This document shows positions 17,256 through 25,582 of a stretch of DNA of 64,000 nt, one piece after another. The notes under the pieces were generated by a model. It did no database searches, was not told the origin of the DNA, and saw only the letters and a list, made by a program, of their open reading frames with translations. Both the position numbers and the translations under genes were made by a program. How positions within the stretch are numbered: position 1 is the first letter of the stretch; every line of letters starts with the position of its first letter. The stretch is taken from the NCBI RefSeq assembly GCF_020447265.1, contig NZ_JAJADR010000001.1, forward strand, positions 1,054,001 to 1,118,000, written 5' to 3'. The stretch comes from Hymenobacter lucidus (GTDB lineage Bacteria; Bacteroidota; Bacteroidia; Cytophagales; Hymenobacteraceae).

Positions 17256-17888
17256 TCAGTTCTGCAAAACCAGGCGCTTGGTGCTAACGACTTTGTCATT
17301 CACCAGCAGACTGTAGAAATATACGCCCGCCGGCAGGTCCGACAGATTCACCGGCACACCTTCGGCTTCCATCAACTCGGGCTTCAGCGTAATGGTGCGC
17401 ACTTCCCGTCCGATAATGTTGCTCAGGCGCAGTTTGTAAGGCTCACTTACTTTCTGCCCAAACGACACCATGACCATACCCTTGCTCGGGTTCGGGTACA
17501 CACTCAACGTGGGTGCGGCCAGGCGGGCCACTACCGGCGTTATCGTACTCACGTTGATGGTGCCCACCATACCCTGCCAGCTGTTGGTCGTATTGTTGAA
17601 AAAGGAGTGCGCCGTGCAGTGGTAAGTGAAATTACCGGTGTTGTTAAAGGTTATCGACCGGGTCGTGGCCGACGAGTTCATCTGGAAGGTAGGCCAGGCG
17701 TTGTTGTCGGAGGCGGTCGGGTGGTTGCCCGATTCCCAGCGCCATATCACCTCGTCGCCCGGCTTAATGTTCAGGTTGGCCGGCGAGTATTCCAGGTCCC
17801 TGACAATAACGGTATAGGTAGTGGCGAAGGCCGAGGCCTGCGTCAATACCAGGGCCAGCAGCAAAAAAAGACGAGTAGAAGTTTTCAT
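17256..17888 (-). CDS. Secreted cupredoxin with type IX sorting domain
   Basis: A 210-residue exported protein: signal peptide (MKTSTRLFLLLALVLTQASA), a plastocyanin/pseudoazurin-like domain (about 22-115), then a T9SS type A C-terminal sorting domain. The type 1 copper ligands are visible in order: His in SGNHPTAS, Cys and His in YHCTAHSF, and Met in WQGMVGTI. The sorting domain has the usual YPNPSKGMVMVSF start, GREV and LPAGVYFYSL strand, and ends KRLVLQN. It is therefore probably a copper electron carrier or copper binder displayed on or released from the surface. The start at 17888 is the ATG giving the cleanest signal peptide. It stands alone. Confidence 0.88.
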   Translation of the reverse strand: MKTSTRLFLLLALVLTQASAFATTYTVIVRDLEYSPANLNIKPGDEVIWRWESGNHPTASDNNAWPTFQMNSSATTRSITFNNTGNFTYHCTAHSFFNNTTNSWQGMVGTINVSTITPVVARLAAPTLSVYPNPSKGMVMVSFGQKVSEPYKLRLSNIIGREVRTITLKPELMEAEGVPVNLSDLPAGVYFYSLLVNDKVVSTKRLVLQN

Positions 17889-18131
17889 GGGTTGTAGTTT
17901 CAAAAGCAGAAGAACAGGTTATATGTTCTCACTACCTAGCCTGGCGGCCGCAGCGGTGAGGTATAAAGACAAGCACCGTGCCTTATTTTTCGGTAGGCTA
18001 CTGCTCTCATCCTGACCGTCGCGACCAGGCCAGTTAGAGCAGTAAGTTTCCGCAAAGTTTAAAGCAGTCGGTACACGCCTTTCTCTGCTCGTACTCGCAA
18101 AGTCCGGAAAAAGGGTTGCCTGGTCGAGAAA

Positions 18132-18899
18132 CTATTTATGGATATATTTAATTTCCTGCAGACCGAAACTTCTCACTTCGCCCTTTATTTCCACGGCTAG
18201 CCGCCCGGTTTCATCCACGCCCACGATCTGACCCAGCACGGGTAAGCCGTCTACCTCGTACTCGTGCCGCTCCTGGTAGCGGTAGAGGGCCTGCAGGTAG
18301 TCGAAGCGCAGGGCGGCTACCCGGCCGGCCCGCAGCATCAGGTAGCGACGCTCCAGGCACTCGAGCAGGCGGGCAATGAGGGTTTTGAGCGGATATGCCC
18401 GCCCCGTAAGCCAGGCCAGCGACGTGGCCGTGGGCATCCCAAACTCCCGCTGATTGACGTTAATGCCAATTCCGACCACACTATATTGAATCTTGGAGCC
18501 ACTTATGGTGTTTTCAATCAGGATGCCACCCAGCTTCTGCGAACCGTAATAAATATCGTTCGGCCATTTCAGGCGCAGCCCGGCGTCGGGGCCCAGCAAG
18601 CCCCGGGCCCAGTCGAGCACGGCCAGCGCCACAGCCTGGCTGAGCTGGAACTGGTCGGTGGGCGCCAGGAAGGTAGGCTGCCAAATGACCGATAATGTCA
18701 GGTTTTCGCCCGGGCTGGCCTCCCAGCGGTTGCCCCGCTGGCCCCGGCCAGCGGTCTGTTTGTCGGTAATAACCGTACATCCATCGGTGGCGCTGTTTTT
18801 GACAATAAGAGCCTGTGCCTCGCTGTTTGTCGAGGCGCATTCGGGCAGCCAAACAATTTGTTGGCCCGTGAACAGAGTTTGGGGGGATAGTGCCTCCAC
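18132..18899 (-). CDS. birA: Biotin--[acetyl-CoA-carboxylase] ligase
   Basis: A 255-residue biotin protein ligase that biotinylates acetyl-CoA carboxylase. It shows the substrate motif STNSEA (about 23-28), the adenylate loop GRGQRGNRW (51-59), KWPNDIYYGSQKLGGILIE (111-129) with the catalytic Lys, and VVGIGINVNQ. It lacks the N-terminal DNA-binding domain of E. coli BirA, so it should be an enzyme only, not a repressor. The start is GTG at 18899: only three sense codons separate it from an upstream stop and no ATG is available. It diverges from rsfS across 41 bases. Confidence 0.93.
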   Translation of the reverse strand: MEALSPQTLFTGQQIVWLPECASTNSEAQALIVKNSATDGCTVITDKQTAGRGQRGNRWEASPGENLTLSVIWQPTFLAPTDQFQLSQAVALAVLDWARGLLGPDAGLRLKWPNDIYYGSQKLGGILIENTISGSKIQYSVVGIGINVNQREFGMPTATSLAWLTGRAYPLKTLIARLLECLERRYLMLRAGRVAALRFDYLQALYRYQERHEYEVDGLPVLGQIVGVDETGRLAVEIKGEVRSFGLQEIKYIHK

Positions 18900-18922
18900 C
18901 TGATTTTGTTACTTTGTGCGTT

Positions 18923-18930
18923 CAAACCTA
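18923..18930 (-). promoter_or_regulatory. birA: Candidate -7 box TAGGTTTG for birA
   Basis: Exact TAnnTTTG match on the minus strand in the birA/rsfS divergent gap, 23 bases before the GTG start. On the other strand TTACTTTG (18909-18916) is one base from consensus and could serve rsfS. Confidence 0.4.
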
Positions 18931-18940
18931 ACAATACCCT

Positions 18941-19327
18941 ATGAAAAGTACCCTGGTTCGGCAGGATTCAGACAGATTGGCAGACGTAGCAGTACGCGGC
19001 ATGCAGGAGAAAAAGGCGGCCGATATCGTGGTGCTCAATCTGAAGGACCTTAAAAACGCAGTTGCGGATTATTTCATCATTTGCTCTGCCTCCTCCGATA
19101 CCCAATTGGACGCCATTGCGCGTTCTGTGGAAGAAGAAGTTGAGAAGCTTACCGGCCAGAACCCCTGGCAAACCGAAGGCCGCATGAACCGTGAGTGGGT
19201 GCTGCTCGACTACGTAGACGTAGTAGTGCACATTTTCCTGCGTGACCGGCGGCAGTTCTACGCGTTGGAGGAGTTGTGGGGTGATGCCCAGATCAAATAT
19301 ATTACGGAAGAAGCGGAGGCCGTTTAA
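18941..19327 (+). CDS. rsfS: Ribosome silencing factor RsfS
   Basis: A 128-residue protein that binds ribosomal protein L14 (uL14) and blocks subunit joining in starvation. Family motifs are ADIVVLNLKDLKNAVADYFI and ICSASSDTQLDAIARSVEEE, then REWVLLDYVDVVVHIFLRDRR and a final YALEELWGDA. Length and order match RsfS fully. It lies 80 bases upstream of ftsH in the same direction, a common Bacteroidota arrangement, and is probably co-transcribed with it. Confidence 0.95.
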   Translation: MKSTLVRQDSDRLADVAVRGMQEKKAADIVVLNLKDLKNAVADYFIICSASSDTQLDAIARSVEEEVEKLTGQNPWQTEGRMNREWVLLDYVDVVVHIFLRDRRQFYALEELWGDAQIKYITEEAEAV

Positions 19328-19407
19328 AGTAAAGCCGGCCCCGGTACGTCTTAACAATTAGCGTGGGCGGCGGTTCCGCCTTTGTTGTTCGTTTAGAATT
19401 CCTTTTC

Positions 19408-21525
19408 ATGCCAGATACAACCCCTAAAAAGAAAAAACCAATGCTGCCTTCGCCGGCTCCCCGGCCGAGTATGCAGATGTGGGTGCTGGCTGGGCTGGTG
19501 GTGTTCATCTTCGGGATGCTCTTCATCAACCGCAGCAACACTCAGATTGAAATCAACCAGCAGAAGTTTAAACAGATGCTGGTAGCTGGCGACGTAAAAG
19601 ACGTAACGCTGGTAAATGACCGGGTGGTGGAAGTAACGCTGAAGCCCGAGGCGGCCCGCAATACCAAATACACTCAGGAGCTAAACCAGCGCGGACCATT
19701 ATCTACGGAAACCGGCCCGCAGTTTAGCTTCCGCGTTGTGGATGGCAAAACCTTCAAGGAAGACCTCGATAAGATGCAGGCCACGCTGCCGGAAACGCAG
19801 CAGGTCGGCCTCAATATTGACACCCGGCAGGGCTATGGCGACCTGCTCACCAGCTGGGGCTTTATCCTGATTCTGTTTGTGGGTTTCTGGTTCCTGATGC
19901 GCCGCATGAGTGGTGCGGGTGGGCCCGGTGGTCAGATCTTTAACATTGGTAAAAGCCGCGCAGCCCTCTTCGAAGGTGGCGACAAAGTGAAGATTACCTT
20001 TAAGGACGTAGCCGGACTGGAAGAAGCCAAAGAGGAAGTCGAGGAAATTGTGGAGTTCCTCAAGAACCCCTCGAAGTTCACGGTCCTCGGTGGTAAAATT
20101 CCGAAAGGCGCGCTGCTAGTAGGTCCTCCCGGTACCGGTAAAACTCTGATGGCGAAAGCTGTAGCCGGTGAGGCCGACGTGCCGTTCTTCTCCTTGTCGG
20201 GCTCCGACTTCGTGGAAATGTTTGTTGGGGTAGGTGCCGCCCGCGTGCGTGACTTGTTTAAGCAAGCCAAAGCCAAGGCCCCCTGCATCATCTTCATTGA
20301 TGAGATTGACGCCATTGGCCGCAGCCGCAGCCGCGGCAACGTGCCCGGCGGCAACGATGAGCGCGAAAACACGCTCAACTCGCTGCTGGTAGAAATGGAC
20401 GGCTTCGGCACCGATTCCGGTGTTATTATCCTGGCCGCTACCAACCGCCCCGATACCCTCGACTCCGCCTTGCTGCGTCCCGGCCGTTTCGACCGGCAGA
20501 TCAGCATCGACAAGCCTGACATCAACGGCCGCACCCAGATTTTCGACGTGCATTTAAAGCCTTTGACGCTGGGCCCAGATGTGGACGCGCGTAAGCTGGC
20601 TGCTCAGACGCCCGGTTTTGCCGGCGCAGAAATTGCCAACGTCTGCAACGAAGCTGCCCTCATTGCCGCCCGGCGCGACAAGAAGATGGTAACAATGCAG
20701 GACTTCACCGATGCCGTTGACCGGGTAATTGGTGGTCTGGAGAAGAAAAACAAAATCATTTCGCCCGGCGAGAAGCGCATCGTTGCCTACCACGAAGCTG
20801 GTCACGCCATTGCCGGCTGGTTCTTGGAACACGCTGACCCACTGGTGAAAGTGAGCATCGTGCCGCGTGGCGTTGCTGCCTTGGGCTATGCTCAGTATCT
20901 GCCCCGCGAGCAGTTCCTCTACAACACCGAACAGCTCACCGACGAGATGTGCATGGCCTTGGGTGGCCGCGCCGCCGAGGAGCTGGTATTCGGCAAGATT
21001 TCGACCGGTGCCTTGTCTGATCTGGAGCGCATCACCAAGATGGCCTACAGCATCGTGACGATGTATGGTATGAATGCCAAGTTGGGTAATATCTCGTTCT
21101 ACGATTCGAAAGGGCAGAATGAGTACGGTTTCTCGAAGCCTTACTCGGAAGCTACTTCGCAGATGATTGACGAAGAAGTACGCAACATCGTCTCCAACGC
21201 CTACATCCGGACTAAGGAGTTGCTCACCGAGCGCCGCCACGAACTGGAGGTAATTGCCAAGGAGCTGTTGGACAAAGAAGTACTACTGCAGGAAGATCTG
21301 GAACGCCTCGTGGGCAAGCGCCCATATGACAACCAGACCTCGTACCAGGCGCATATGGCCGGCACCGACCGGAGCGAAACCCTGAGCGAGCGGAAGCAGG
21401 AACACCCCATCCCGCTGAGCAACGACCTGCCGGAAAATAACCTACCCGGTATGGAAACGGAGAATCGGGGCACAAATAATAACAACGATGTACCAACCGG
21501 CAGTACTGTGTCGTTTGACGTCTAA
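19408..21525 (+). CDS. ftsH: ATP-dependent zinc metalloprotease FtsH
   Basis: A 705-residue membrane-anchored AAA+ protease degrading misfolded membrane proteins and short-lived regulators. Transmembrane helix 1 is at about 24-40, a periplasmic FtsH-extracellular domain follows, and helix 2 is at about 150-167. Walker A is GPPGTGKT (239-246), Walker [12 protein letters not shown], the second region of homology [20 protein letters not shown], and the zinc site HEAGH (462-466). The C-terminal tail (about 620-705) is hydrophilic and low-complexity ([12 protein letters not shown]). The ATG at 19408 is chosen over an upstream GTG because it begins just before the basic PKKKKP stretch preceding helix 1. 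Confidence 0.97.
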   Translation: MPDTTPKKKKPMLPSPAPRPSMQMWVLAGLVVFIFGMLFINRSNTQIEINQQKFKQMLVAGDVKDVTLVNDRVVEVTLKPEAARNTKYTQELNQRGPLSTETGPQFSFRVVDGKTFKEDLDKMQATLPETQQVGLNIDTRQGYGDLLTSWGFILILFVGFWFLMRRMSGAGGPGGQIFNIGKSRAALFEGGDKVKITFKDVAGLEEAKEEVEEIVEFLKNPSKFTVLGGKIPKGALLVGPPGTGKTLMAKAVAGEADVPFFSLSGSDFVEMFVGVGAARVRDLFKQAKAKAPCIIFIDEIDAIGRSRSRGNVPGGNDERENTLNSLLVEMDGFGTDSGVIILAATNRPDTLDSALLRPGRFDRQISIDKPDINGRTQIFDVHLKPLTLGPDVDARKLAAQTPGFAGAEIANVCNEAALIAARRDKKMVTMQDFTDAVDRVIGGLEKKNKIISPGEKRIVAYHEAGHAIAGWFLEHADPLVKVSIVPRGVAALGYAQYLPREQFLYNTEQLTDEMCMALGGRAAEELVFGKISTGALSDLERITKMAYSIVTMYGMNAKLGNISFYDSKGQNEYGFSKPYSEATSQMIDEEVRNIVSNAYIRTKELLTERRHELEVIAKELLDKEVLLQEDLERLVGKRPYDNQTSYQAHMAGTDRSETLSERKQEHPIPLSNDLPENNLPGMETENRGTNNNNDVPTGSTVSFDV

Positions 21526-21544
21526 AAGAAGTTAATGCCTTTCG

Positions 21545-21578
21545 AAAAGCCAGTCTGTTTCAGGCTGGCTTTTTTTCT
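21545..21578 (+). terminator. Rho-independent terminator of ftsH
   Basis: AAAAGCCAGTCTG / CAGGCTGGCTTTT stem with TTT loop followed by a T run, 20 bases after the ftsH stop. Confidence 0.88.
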
Positions 21579-21609
21579 GCCAACGCGGTAGTGAAATGAA
21601 AAGCGGCGG

Positions 21610-21638
21610 TTGCCAGTCGGCACTACTTTCTATCTTTG
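21610..21638 (+). promoter_or_regulatory. Promoter of the LUD-lpxH-propeller operon
   Basis: TTG (21610-21612), 18 bases, then TATCTTTG (21631-21638), an exact TAnnTTTG. It comes after the ftsH terminator and 33 bases before the ATG at 21672. Confidence 0.6.
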
Positions 21639-21671
21639 ACTACCTCGCACCTGTTTCAAGTGGTGAATCTT

Positions 21672-22325
21672 ATGTCCGAAACCTCCCGCGACATCATCCT
21701 GCGCCGTATCCGTGAATCGTTGCAGCTACCGGCACCTCAGCCCGCTGCCCCCGATTTTACGATGCCCCTGCACCCCAGTGCCGCCGACGACTTGGCCGTG
21801 ACTTTCGCGGAAAGCTTCGTGCGGGCCGGTGGCGTGTTTTATTACTGCGTATCGGAAGAGCACTTCTACGACCAGCTCTTTACCTATAAAAAGGAAAAGT
21901 CCCTCGACAACCTCTACGTGTGGGAGCCGGAGCTGAAAAAGATGCTTCACGCGGGCAGTATTGGCTTTATCGGTGACGAAACTGACTGGCTGAAACAGGC
22001 TGACGCCGGCCTGACGACCTGCGAAGCCCTAGTGGCCCGCACCGGCAGCGTGCTGGTAAGTGCCGGCAGCGCCAGTGGCCGCCGCCTCAGCATCTACCCT
22101 GACCAACACCTGGTGCTGGCCCGCGCCTCCCAGATTGTGCCCGACATTGGCGATGCGCTGAAACGGGTGCAGGATGGCTACGATAACAAGCTGCCCTCCA
22201 TGATTTCGCTCACAACGGGCCCCAGCCGCACGGCTGATATTGAAAAAACGCTGGTGCTCGGTGCTCATGGCCCGCGCAGCATCGTGTTGTTTTTATTGGA
22301 TGACGCGCCCGAAGCAACTACCTGA
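21672..22325 (+). CDS. LUD domain protein (LutC/YkgG-like)
   Basis: A 217-residue protein with the LUD fold found in LutB/LutC lactate-utilisation proteins. Visible features are the N-terminal helix SRDIILRRIRESLQLP, the GFIGDETDWLKQADAGLTTC segment, ALVARTGSVLVSAGSASGRR and LTTGPSRTADIEKTLVLGAHGPRS, which match the family's conserved C-terminal core. There is no lutA or lutB nearby, so the lactate role is unproven here. Its 3' end overlaps lpxH by 26 bases, implying coupled translation. The start at 21672 gives MSETSRDII, the usual family start. Confidence 0.85.
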   Translation: MSETSRDIILRRIRESLQLPAPQPAAPDFTMPLHPSAADDLAVTFAESFVRAGGVFYYCVSEEHFYDQLFTYKKEKSLDNLYVWEPELKKMLHAGSIGFIGDETDWLKQADAGLTTCEALVARTGSVLVSAGSASGRRLSIYPDQHLVLARASQIVPDIGDALKRVQDGYDNKLPSMISLTTGPSRTADIEKTLVLGAHGPRSIVLFLLDDAPEATT

Positions 22326-23100
22326 TCTTGCCCTGCCACCCGGCCGCAAAGTATATTTTGCCTCCGATTTCCATTTGGGAGCCCCCGATGCCGCACGCTC
22401 AGCCGAGCGGGAACGGAAAATAGTGCGCTGGCTCGACCAGATTTCCGCCGATGCTGCCGCCGTGTACCTGGTGGGGGATATTTTCGACTTCTGGTTTGAG
22501 TATCGGCACGCTATTCCCAAAGGCTTTATCCGGCTGCAGGGTAAGCTGGCCGAGCTAACCGACGCCGGAATCGAGGTGACGTTTTTCACCGGCAACCACG
22601 ATATGTGGATGTTCGACTACTTCACCAAGGAGTTGAACATCCCGATTCTGCGTAATCCCGTGAGTCAGCGGATCGGCAGCCAGGAGTTCCACATCGGGCA
22701 CGGCGACGGCCTCGGGCCCAAGGACCATGTGTATAAGGTTCTTAAGCGCATCTTCGCCAGCCCGGTAGCACAGTGGCTGTTCGCGCGGCTACACCCCAAT
22801 TTCGGCATCGGTCTGGCCAACAAGTGGAGCCGGCACAGCCGCATTCAGAATGGCGCGGCCGACGAGAAGTATTTCGGCGACGACGAGTGGCTATTGGTAT
22901 ACTGCCGGGAGCTGGAGCAGCAGCACCACCACGACTACTACGTATTCGGCCACCGCCACCTGCCGCTCGATGTGCCCGTAACGCCCCACAGCCGCTACGT
23001 GAACCTCGGCGAGTGGGTCAATTATTGCTCTTATGCGGTTTATGATGGGCAAAAACTGGAGCTACGGCACTTCGAGCAGCATGGGGAGCTTAGACATTAA
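22300..23100 (+). CDS. lpxH: UDP-2,3-diacylglucosamine diphosphatase
   Basis: A 266-residue calcineurin-like phosphoesterase that hydrolyses UDP-2,3-diacylglucosamine to lipid X and UMP in lipid A synthesis. Di-metal motifs are all present: SDFHLG (D23, H25), GDIFDFW (D60), GNHD (98-101), GHGDGLG and the final FGHRHLP. The length suits LpxH. The ATG at 22300 lies inside the upstream LUD gene, and an earlier in-frame start gives an unrelated N-terminus. Its end overlaps the next gene by 20 bases, so three genes are read as one coupled operon. Confidence 0.92.
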   Translation: MTRPKQLPDLALPPGRKVYFASDFHLGAPDAARSAERERKIVRWLDQISADAAAVYLVGDIFDFWFEYRHAIPKGFIRLQGKLAELTDAGIEVTFFTGNHDMWMFDYFTKELNIPILRNPVSQRIGSQEFHIGHGDGLGPKDHVYKVLKRIFASPVAQWLFARLHPNFGIGLANKWSRHSRIQNGAADEKYFGDDEWLLVYCRELEQQHHHDYYVFGHRHLPLDVPVTPHSRYVNLGEWVNYCSYAVYDGQKLELRHFEQHGELRH

Positions 23101-24043
23101 CAGGAAGACCTCAACGTTTGGCAAACGGTGGCCTCGGCTGGTTTTACTCTTGGCTCTCAGCACTAACTTCTCAGCTCTAACCCATGCGCAAACCACGGTG
23201 CCCTCGGCGGCCTCGGTAGTGCCAGCTGGCAAGCCCGTGCCCACGGCCCCGGCACCCGTTATAAATGCGGCGGCCCAGACAACTTCGGTTGCTGCTGCCC
23301 AGGGCTGGACGCTGGTCCGCTCTATTGTCCTGCCCCGGCCCGGTCCGGCCTCGCTCGACCGGCGCGGTAATCTGTACGTGTCCGATGCCCAGAACAACGT
23401 GCACCAGTACGGGCCCGACGGGCAGCCGCTGAATACCTACTCGCCGCCCCAACCCGGCCACACCGCCCAGATTGAAGCCTGGAATACTTCCAAAGTGCTG
23501 GTCTTTTATGATGACCGTCAGGAAATTCTGCTGCTTGACCGGTTTATGGCCCCGCTCAGTCAGGTGCGCCTGCCCGACTTGCTCGACGGCATGGTACGGG
23601 CTGCTACCCTGGCCCCCGACGACCGGCTGTGGCTGCTCGACGAAAGTGACCTGGCTCTGCGCCAATATGACCCCTCGGGGCAGCGCATGGGGCTGAACAC
23701 TCCGCTGGACATGCTCATCGGCCGCGCCCGGCCCGACTTCCGGTTTATGCGCCAATACCAGAATAACCTGTATCTGGTAGACCGCAATAGCGGCATTTTC
23801 GTGTTCGATAACCTGGGCAATTACCGCAAAAAGCTGCCTTTCCTGGGAGTAAATACTATCGGCTTCCGGGGTGACGAGCTGTATTACCTGCTGGATAAAA
23901 CCGTCCGCTTCTTTCACCTTTACAACCTCACGGAGCGCACCTTGCCGTTGCCCGAAGTGGCTACTGAGGTGCAGCAGGTAGTGGTGGGGGAGCAGTTTGC
24001 CTACGTTATGACGGCGCAGGGAGTGGCTGTGTACAAGCTCTAA
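23081..24043 (+). CDS. Secreted beta-propeller-like protein of unknown function
   Basis: A 320-residue protein with a signal peptide (WPRLVLLLALSTNFSALTHA, cut near residue 36), a Pro/Ala-rich linker (PAGKPVPTAPAPV) and then repeated blades of about 40 residues such as ASLDRRGNLYVSDAQNNVHQ, VFYDDRQEILLLDRF, LYLVDRNSGIFVFDNLGNY and LYYLLDKTVRFFHLYN. This suggests a six-bladed NHL-like propeller in the periplasm. The start at 23081 lies inside the end of lpxH. No enzymatic motif is seen. Its tight coupling to lpxH suggests an envelope role, but that is inference. Confidence 0.75.
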   Translation: MGSLDINRKTSTFGKRWPRLVLLLALSTNFSALTHAQTTVPSAASVVPAGKPVPTAPAPVINAAAQTTSVAAAQGWTLVRSIVLPRPGPASLDRRGNLYVSDAQNNVHQYGPDGQPLNTYSPPQPGHTAQIEAWNTSKVLVFYDDRQEILLLDRFMAPLSQVRLPDLLDGMVRAATLAPDDRLWLLDESDLALRQYDPSGQRMGLNTPLDMLIGRARPDFRFMRQYQNNLYLVDRNSGIFVFDNLGNYRKKLPFLGVNTIGFRGDELYYLLDKTVRFFHLYNLTERTLPLPEVATEVQQVVVGEQFAYVMTAQGVAVYKL

Positions 24044-24060
24044 GCTACTGCTCTTGAGCT

Positions 24061-24090
24061 AGGATAGGTGAGGACAGGTGAGGACAGGTG
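24061..24090 (+). repeat. Three tandem copies of a 10-base word
   Basis: AGGATAGGTG, AGGACAGGTG, AGGACAGGTG in direct succession, 18 bases after the propeller gene stop. A short simple repeat of unknown meaning in the 161-base gap before the dehydrogenase gene. Confidence 0.8.
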
Positions 24091-24204
24091 TTAGGTCGGG
24101 GCAAAGCTGAGCCGTAGCAACTCCGCTGTAAGCTGGTTCGTTAGGATGGGCAGCGGTATGGCTTACCGCTTCAGCCCTATTCTTTCCAACCAAACCCTCT
24201 CATT

Positions 24205-25365
24205 ATGAAAGCACTCGTGTATCACGGGATGAAAGACGTCCGCGTCGATAATGTCGACGACCCGGAAATTGAGGACGCGCGCGACGCCATTATTCGTGTG
24301 ACCAGTACGGCCATCTGCGGCTCCGATCTGCACATTTACAACGGCAGTATTCCGCAGCCGCGGCCCATGGTGCTGGGGCACGAGTTCATGGGTATCGTGG
24401 AGGAAGTGGGCAAGGGCATCACCAACCTCAAGCGTGGTGACCGGGTAGTAGTGCCGTTTCCCATTGCCTGCGGCACCTGTTATTTCTGCAACCACGAGTT
24501 GCCCGGCCACTGCGAAAATTCTAACCCCGACCATTACGGCCCCGAAGGCGGCCTGATGACCGAAAAAGGCGGTGCCTTATTTGGCTACACCGACCTCTAC
24601 GGCGGCTACAATGGAGGCCAAGCTGAGTACGTGCGCGTACCCTACGCTGACTTTGGCCCCCGTATTATTCCCGACAGCCTGACTGATGAGCAGGCCCTGT
24701 TCCTGACCGACATTTTCCCCACTGGCTATTCCGGTATCGACTGGGGTGAGGTGAAAGGCGGCGAAACCGTGGCCATCTTCGGGGCGGGGCCGGTGGGCAT
24801 TATGGCGGCCAAATCGGCGTGGCTGCGCGGGGCGGGCCGGGTAGTCATCGTCGATACGCTGCAATACCGCCTCGATAAAGCCAAAGCCTCGGCCAACGTG
24901 GAAACCATTCGGTGGGAAGATGCAAAATCGACCGTTGAGCAGATTCGGGCTATGAGTGGCGGCCGCGGGGCCGACGTGTGCGTGGAAGCCGTAGGCTTCG
25001 AGCCCGATCGGGATTTGCTGGACCGGGCCAAGGCTGTCGTCAACTTCGAGAAAGGCTCGATAAAGGTCCTGGAGGCCTGTATGAGTGCCGTGCGGCGCGG
25101 CGGTATCGTATCGGTGCTGGGCGTCTACAGCTCCCCGTTCGACAACTTTCCCATTCACCAGTTTTTCGACAAAGGCATTACCCTGCGCGGCGGCCAGGCA
25201 CCGGCTCAGAAGCACATTGATAAGCTGCTGCAATACGTGGTAGATGGAAAGGTGAAGCTCGACGACATTATTACCCACCGCCTGCCCCTCACCGAAGCTG
25301 CCCACGGTTACGATATTTTCCGCAACAAGAAAGACAATTGCGTGAAGGTGGTATTGAAGCCATAG
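24205..25365 (+). CDS. Zinc-dependent alcohol dehydrogenase, formaldehyde-dehydrogenase-like branch
   Basis: A 386-residue medium-chain dehydrogenase. The catalytic zinc site shows C38 (AICGSDLHIYNG) and GHE (58-60); the structural zinc lobe shows Cys89, Cys92, Cys95 and Cys103 (ACGTCYFCNHELPGHC). The NAD(P) site is FGAGPVGIMAAKSAW (about 192-206). The 20-residue insert after the lobe (GPEGGLMTEKGGALFGY) and GADVCVEAVGFEPD are typical of the glutathione-independent formaldehyde dehydrogenase-like group. The substrate cannot be told from sequence. It is a single gene with its own terminator. Confidence 0.9.
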   Translation: MKALVYHGMKDVRVDNVDDPEIEDARDAIIRVTSTAICGSDLHIYNGSIPQPRPMVLGHEFMGIVEEVGKGITNLKRGDRVVVPFPIACGTCYFCNHELPGHCENSNPDHYGPEGGLMTEKGGALFGYTDLYGGYNGGQAEYVRVPYADFGPRIIPDSLTDEQALFLTDIFPTGYSGIDWGEVKGGETVAIFGAGPVGIMAAKSAWLRGAGRVVIVDTLQYRLDKAKASANVETIRWEDAKSTVEQIRAMSGGRGADVCVEAVGFEPDRDLLDRAKAVVNFEKGSIKVLEACMSAVRRGGIVSVLGVYSSPFDNFPIHQFFDKGITLRGGQAPAQKHIDKLLQYVVDGKVKLDDIITHRLPLTEAAHGYDIFRNKKDNCVKVVLKP

Positions 25366-25394
25366 TAGGCCAGTAATCATCTGATGCACTGCTC

Positions 25395-25426
25395 AAAGAA
25401 CCTGCCAGACGGTAGGTTCTTTTTTT
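25395..25426 (+). terminator. Rho-independent terminator
   Basis: AAGAACCTGCC / GGTAGGTTCTT stem, AGAC loop and seven T, 30 bases past the dehydrogenase stop. Confidence 0.88.
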
Positions 25427-25582
25427 ATGAGCTTCGGCGGCGTGGTTATGACATTTGCAAAATAACGCCTGGAATATTGAAAGATGATCTGGTGCAGCCG
25501 GCTGCCTACCGGCGTTTTTTCTATCTTTATCAGTAGCGGCTGCGTAAGCCGACTCACTGTATCAACTTCATTTGCCTGCTTA

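Noticed and set aside
24061..24090. Three 10-base repeats considered as a CRISPR fragment
   Set aside because: The unit is too short, there are no spacers, and no cas gene is in the window.
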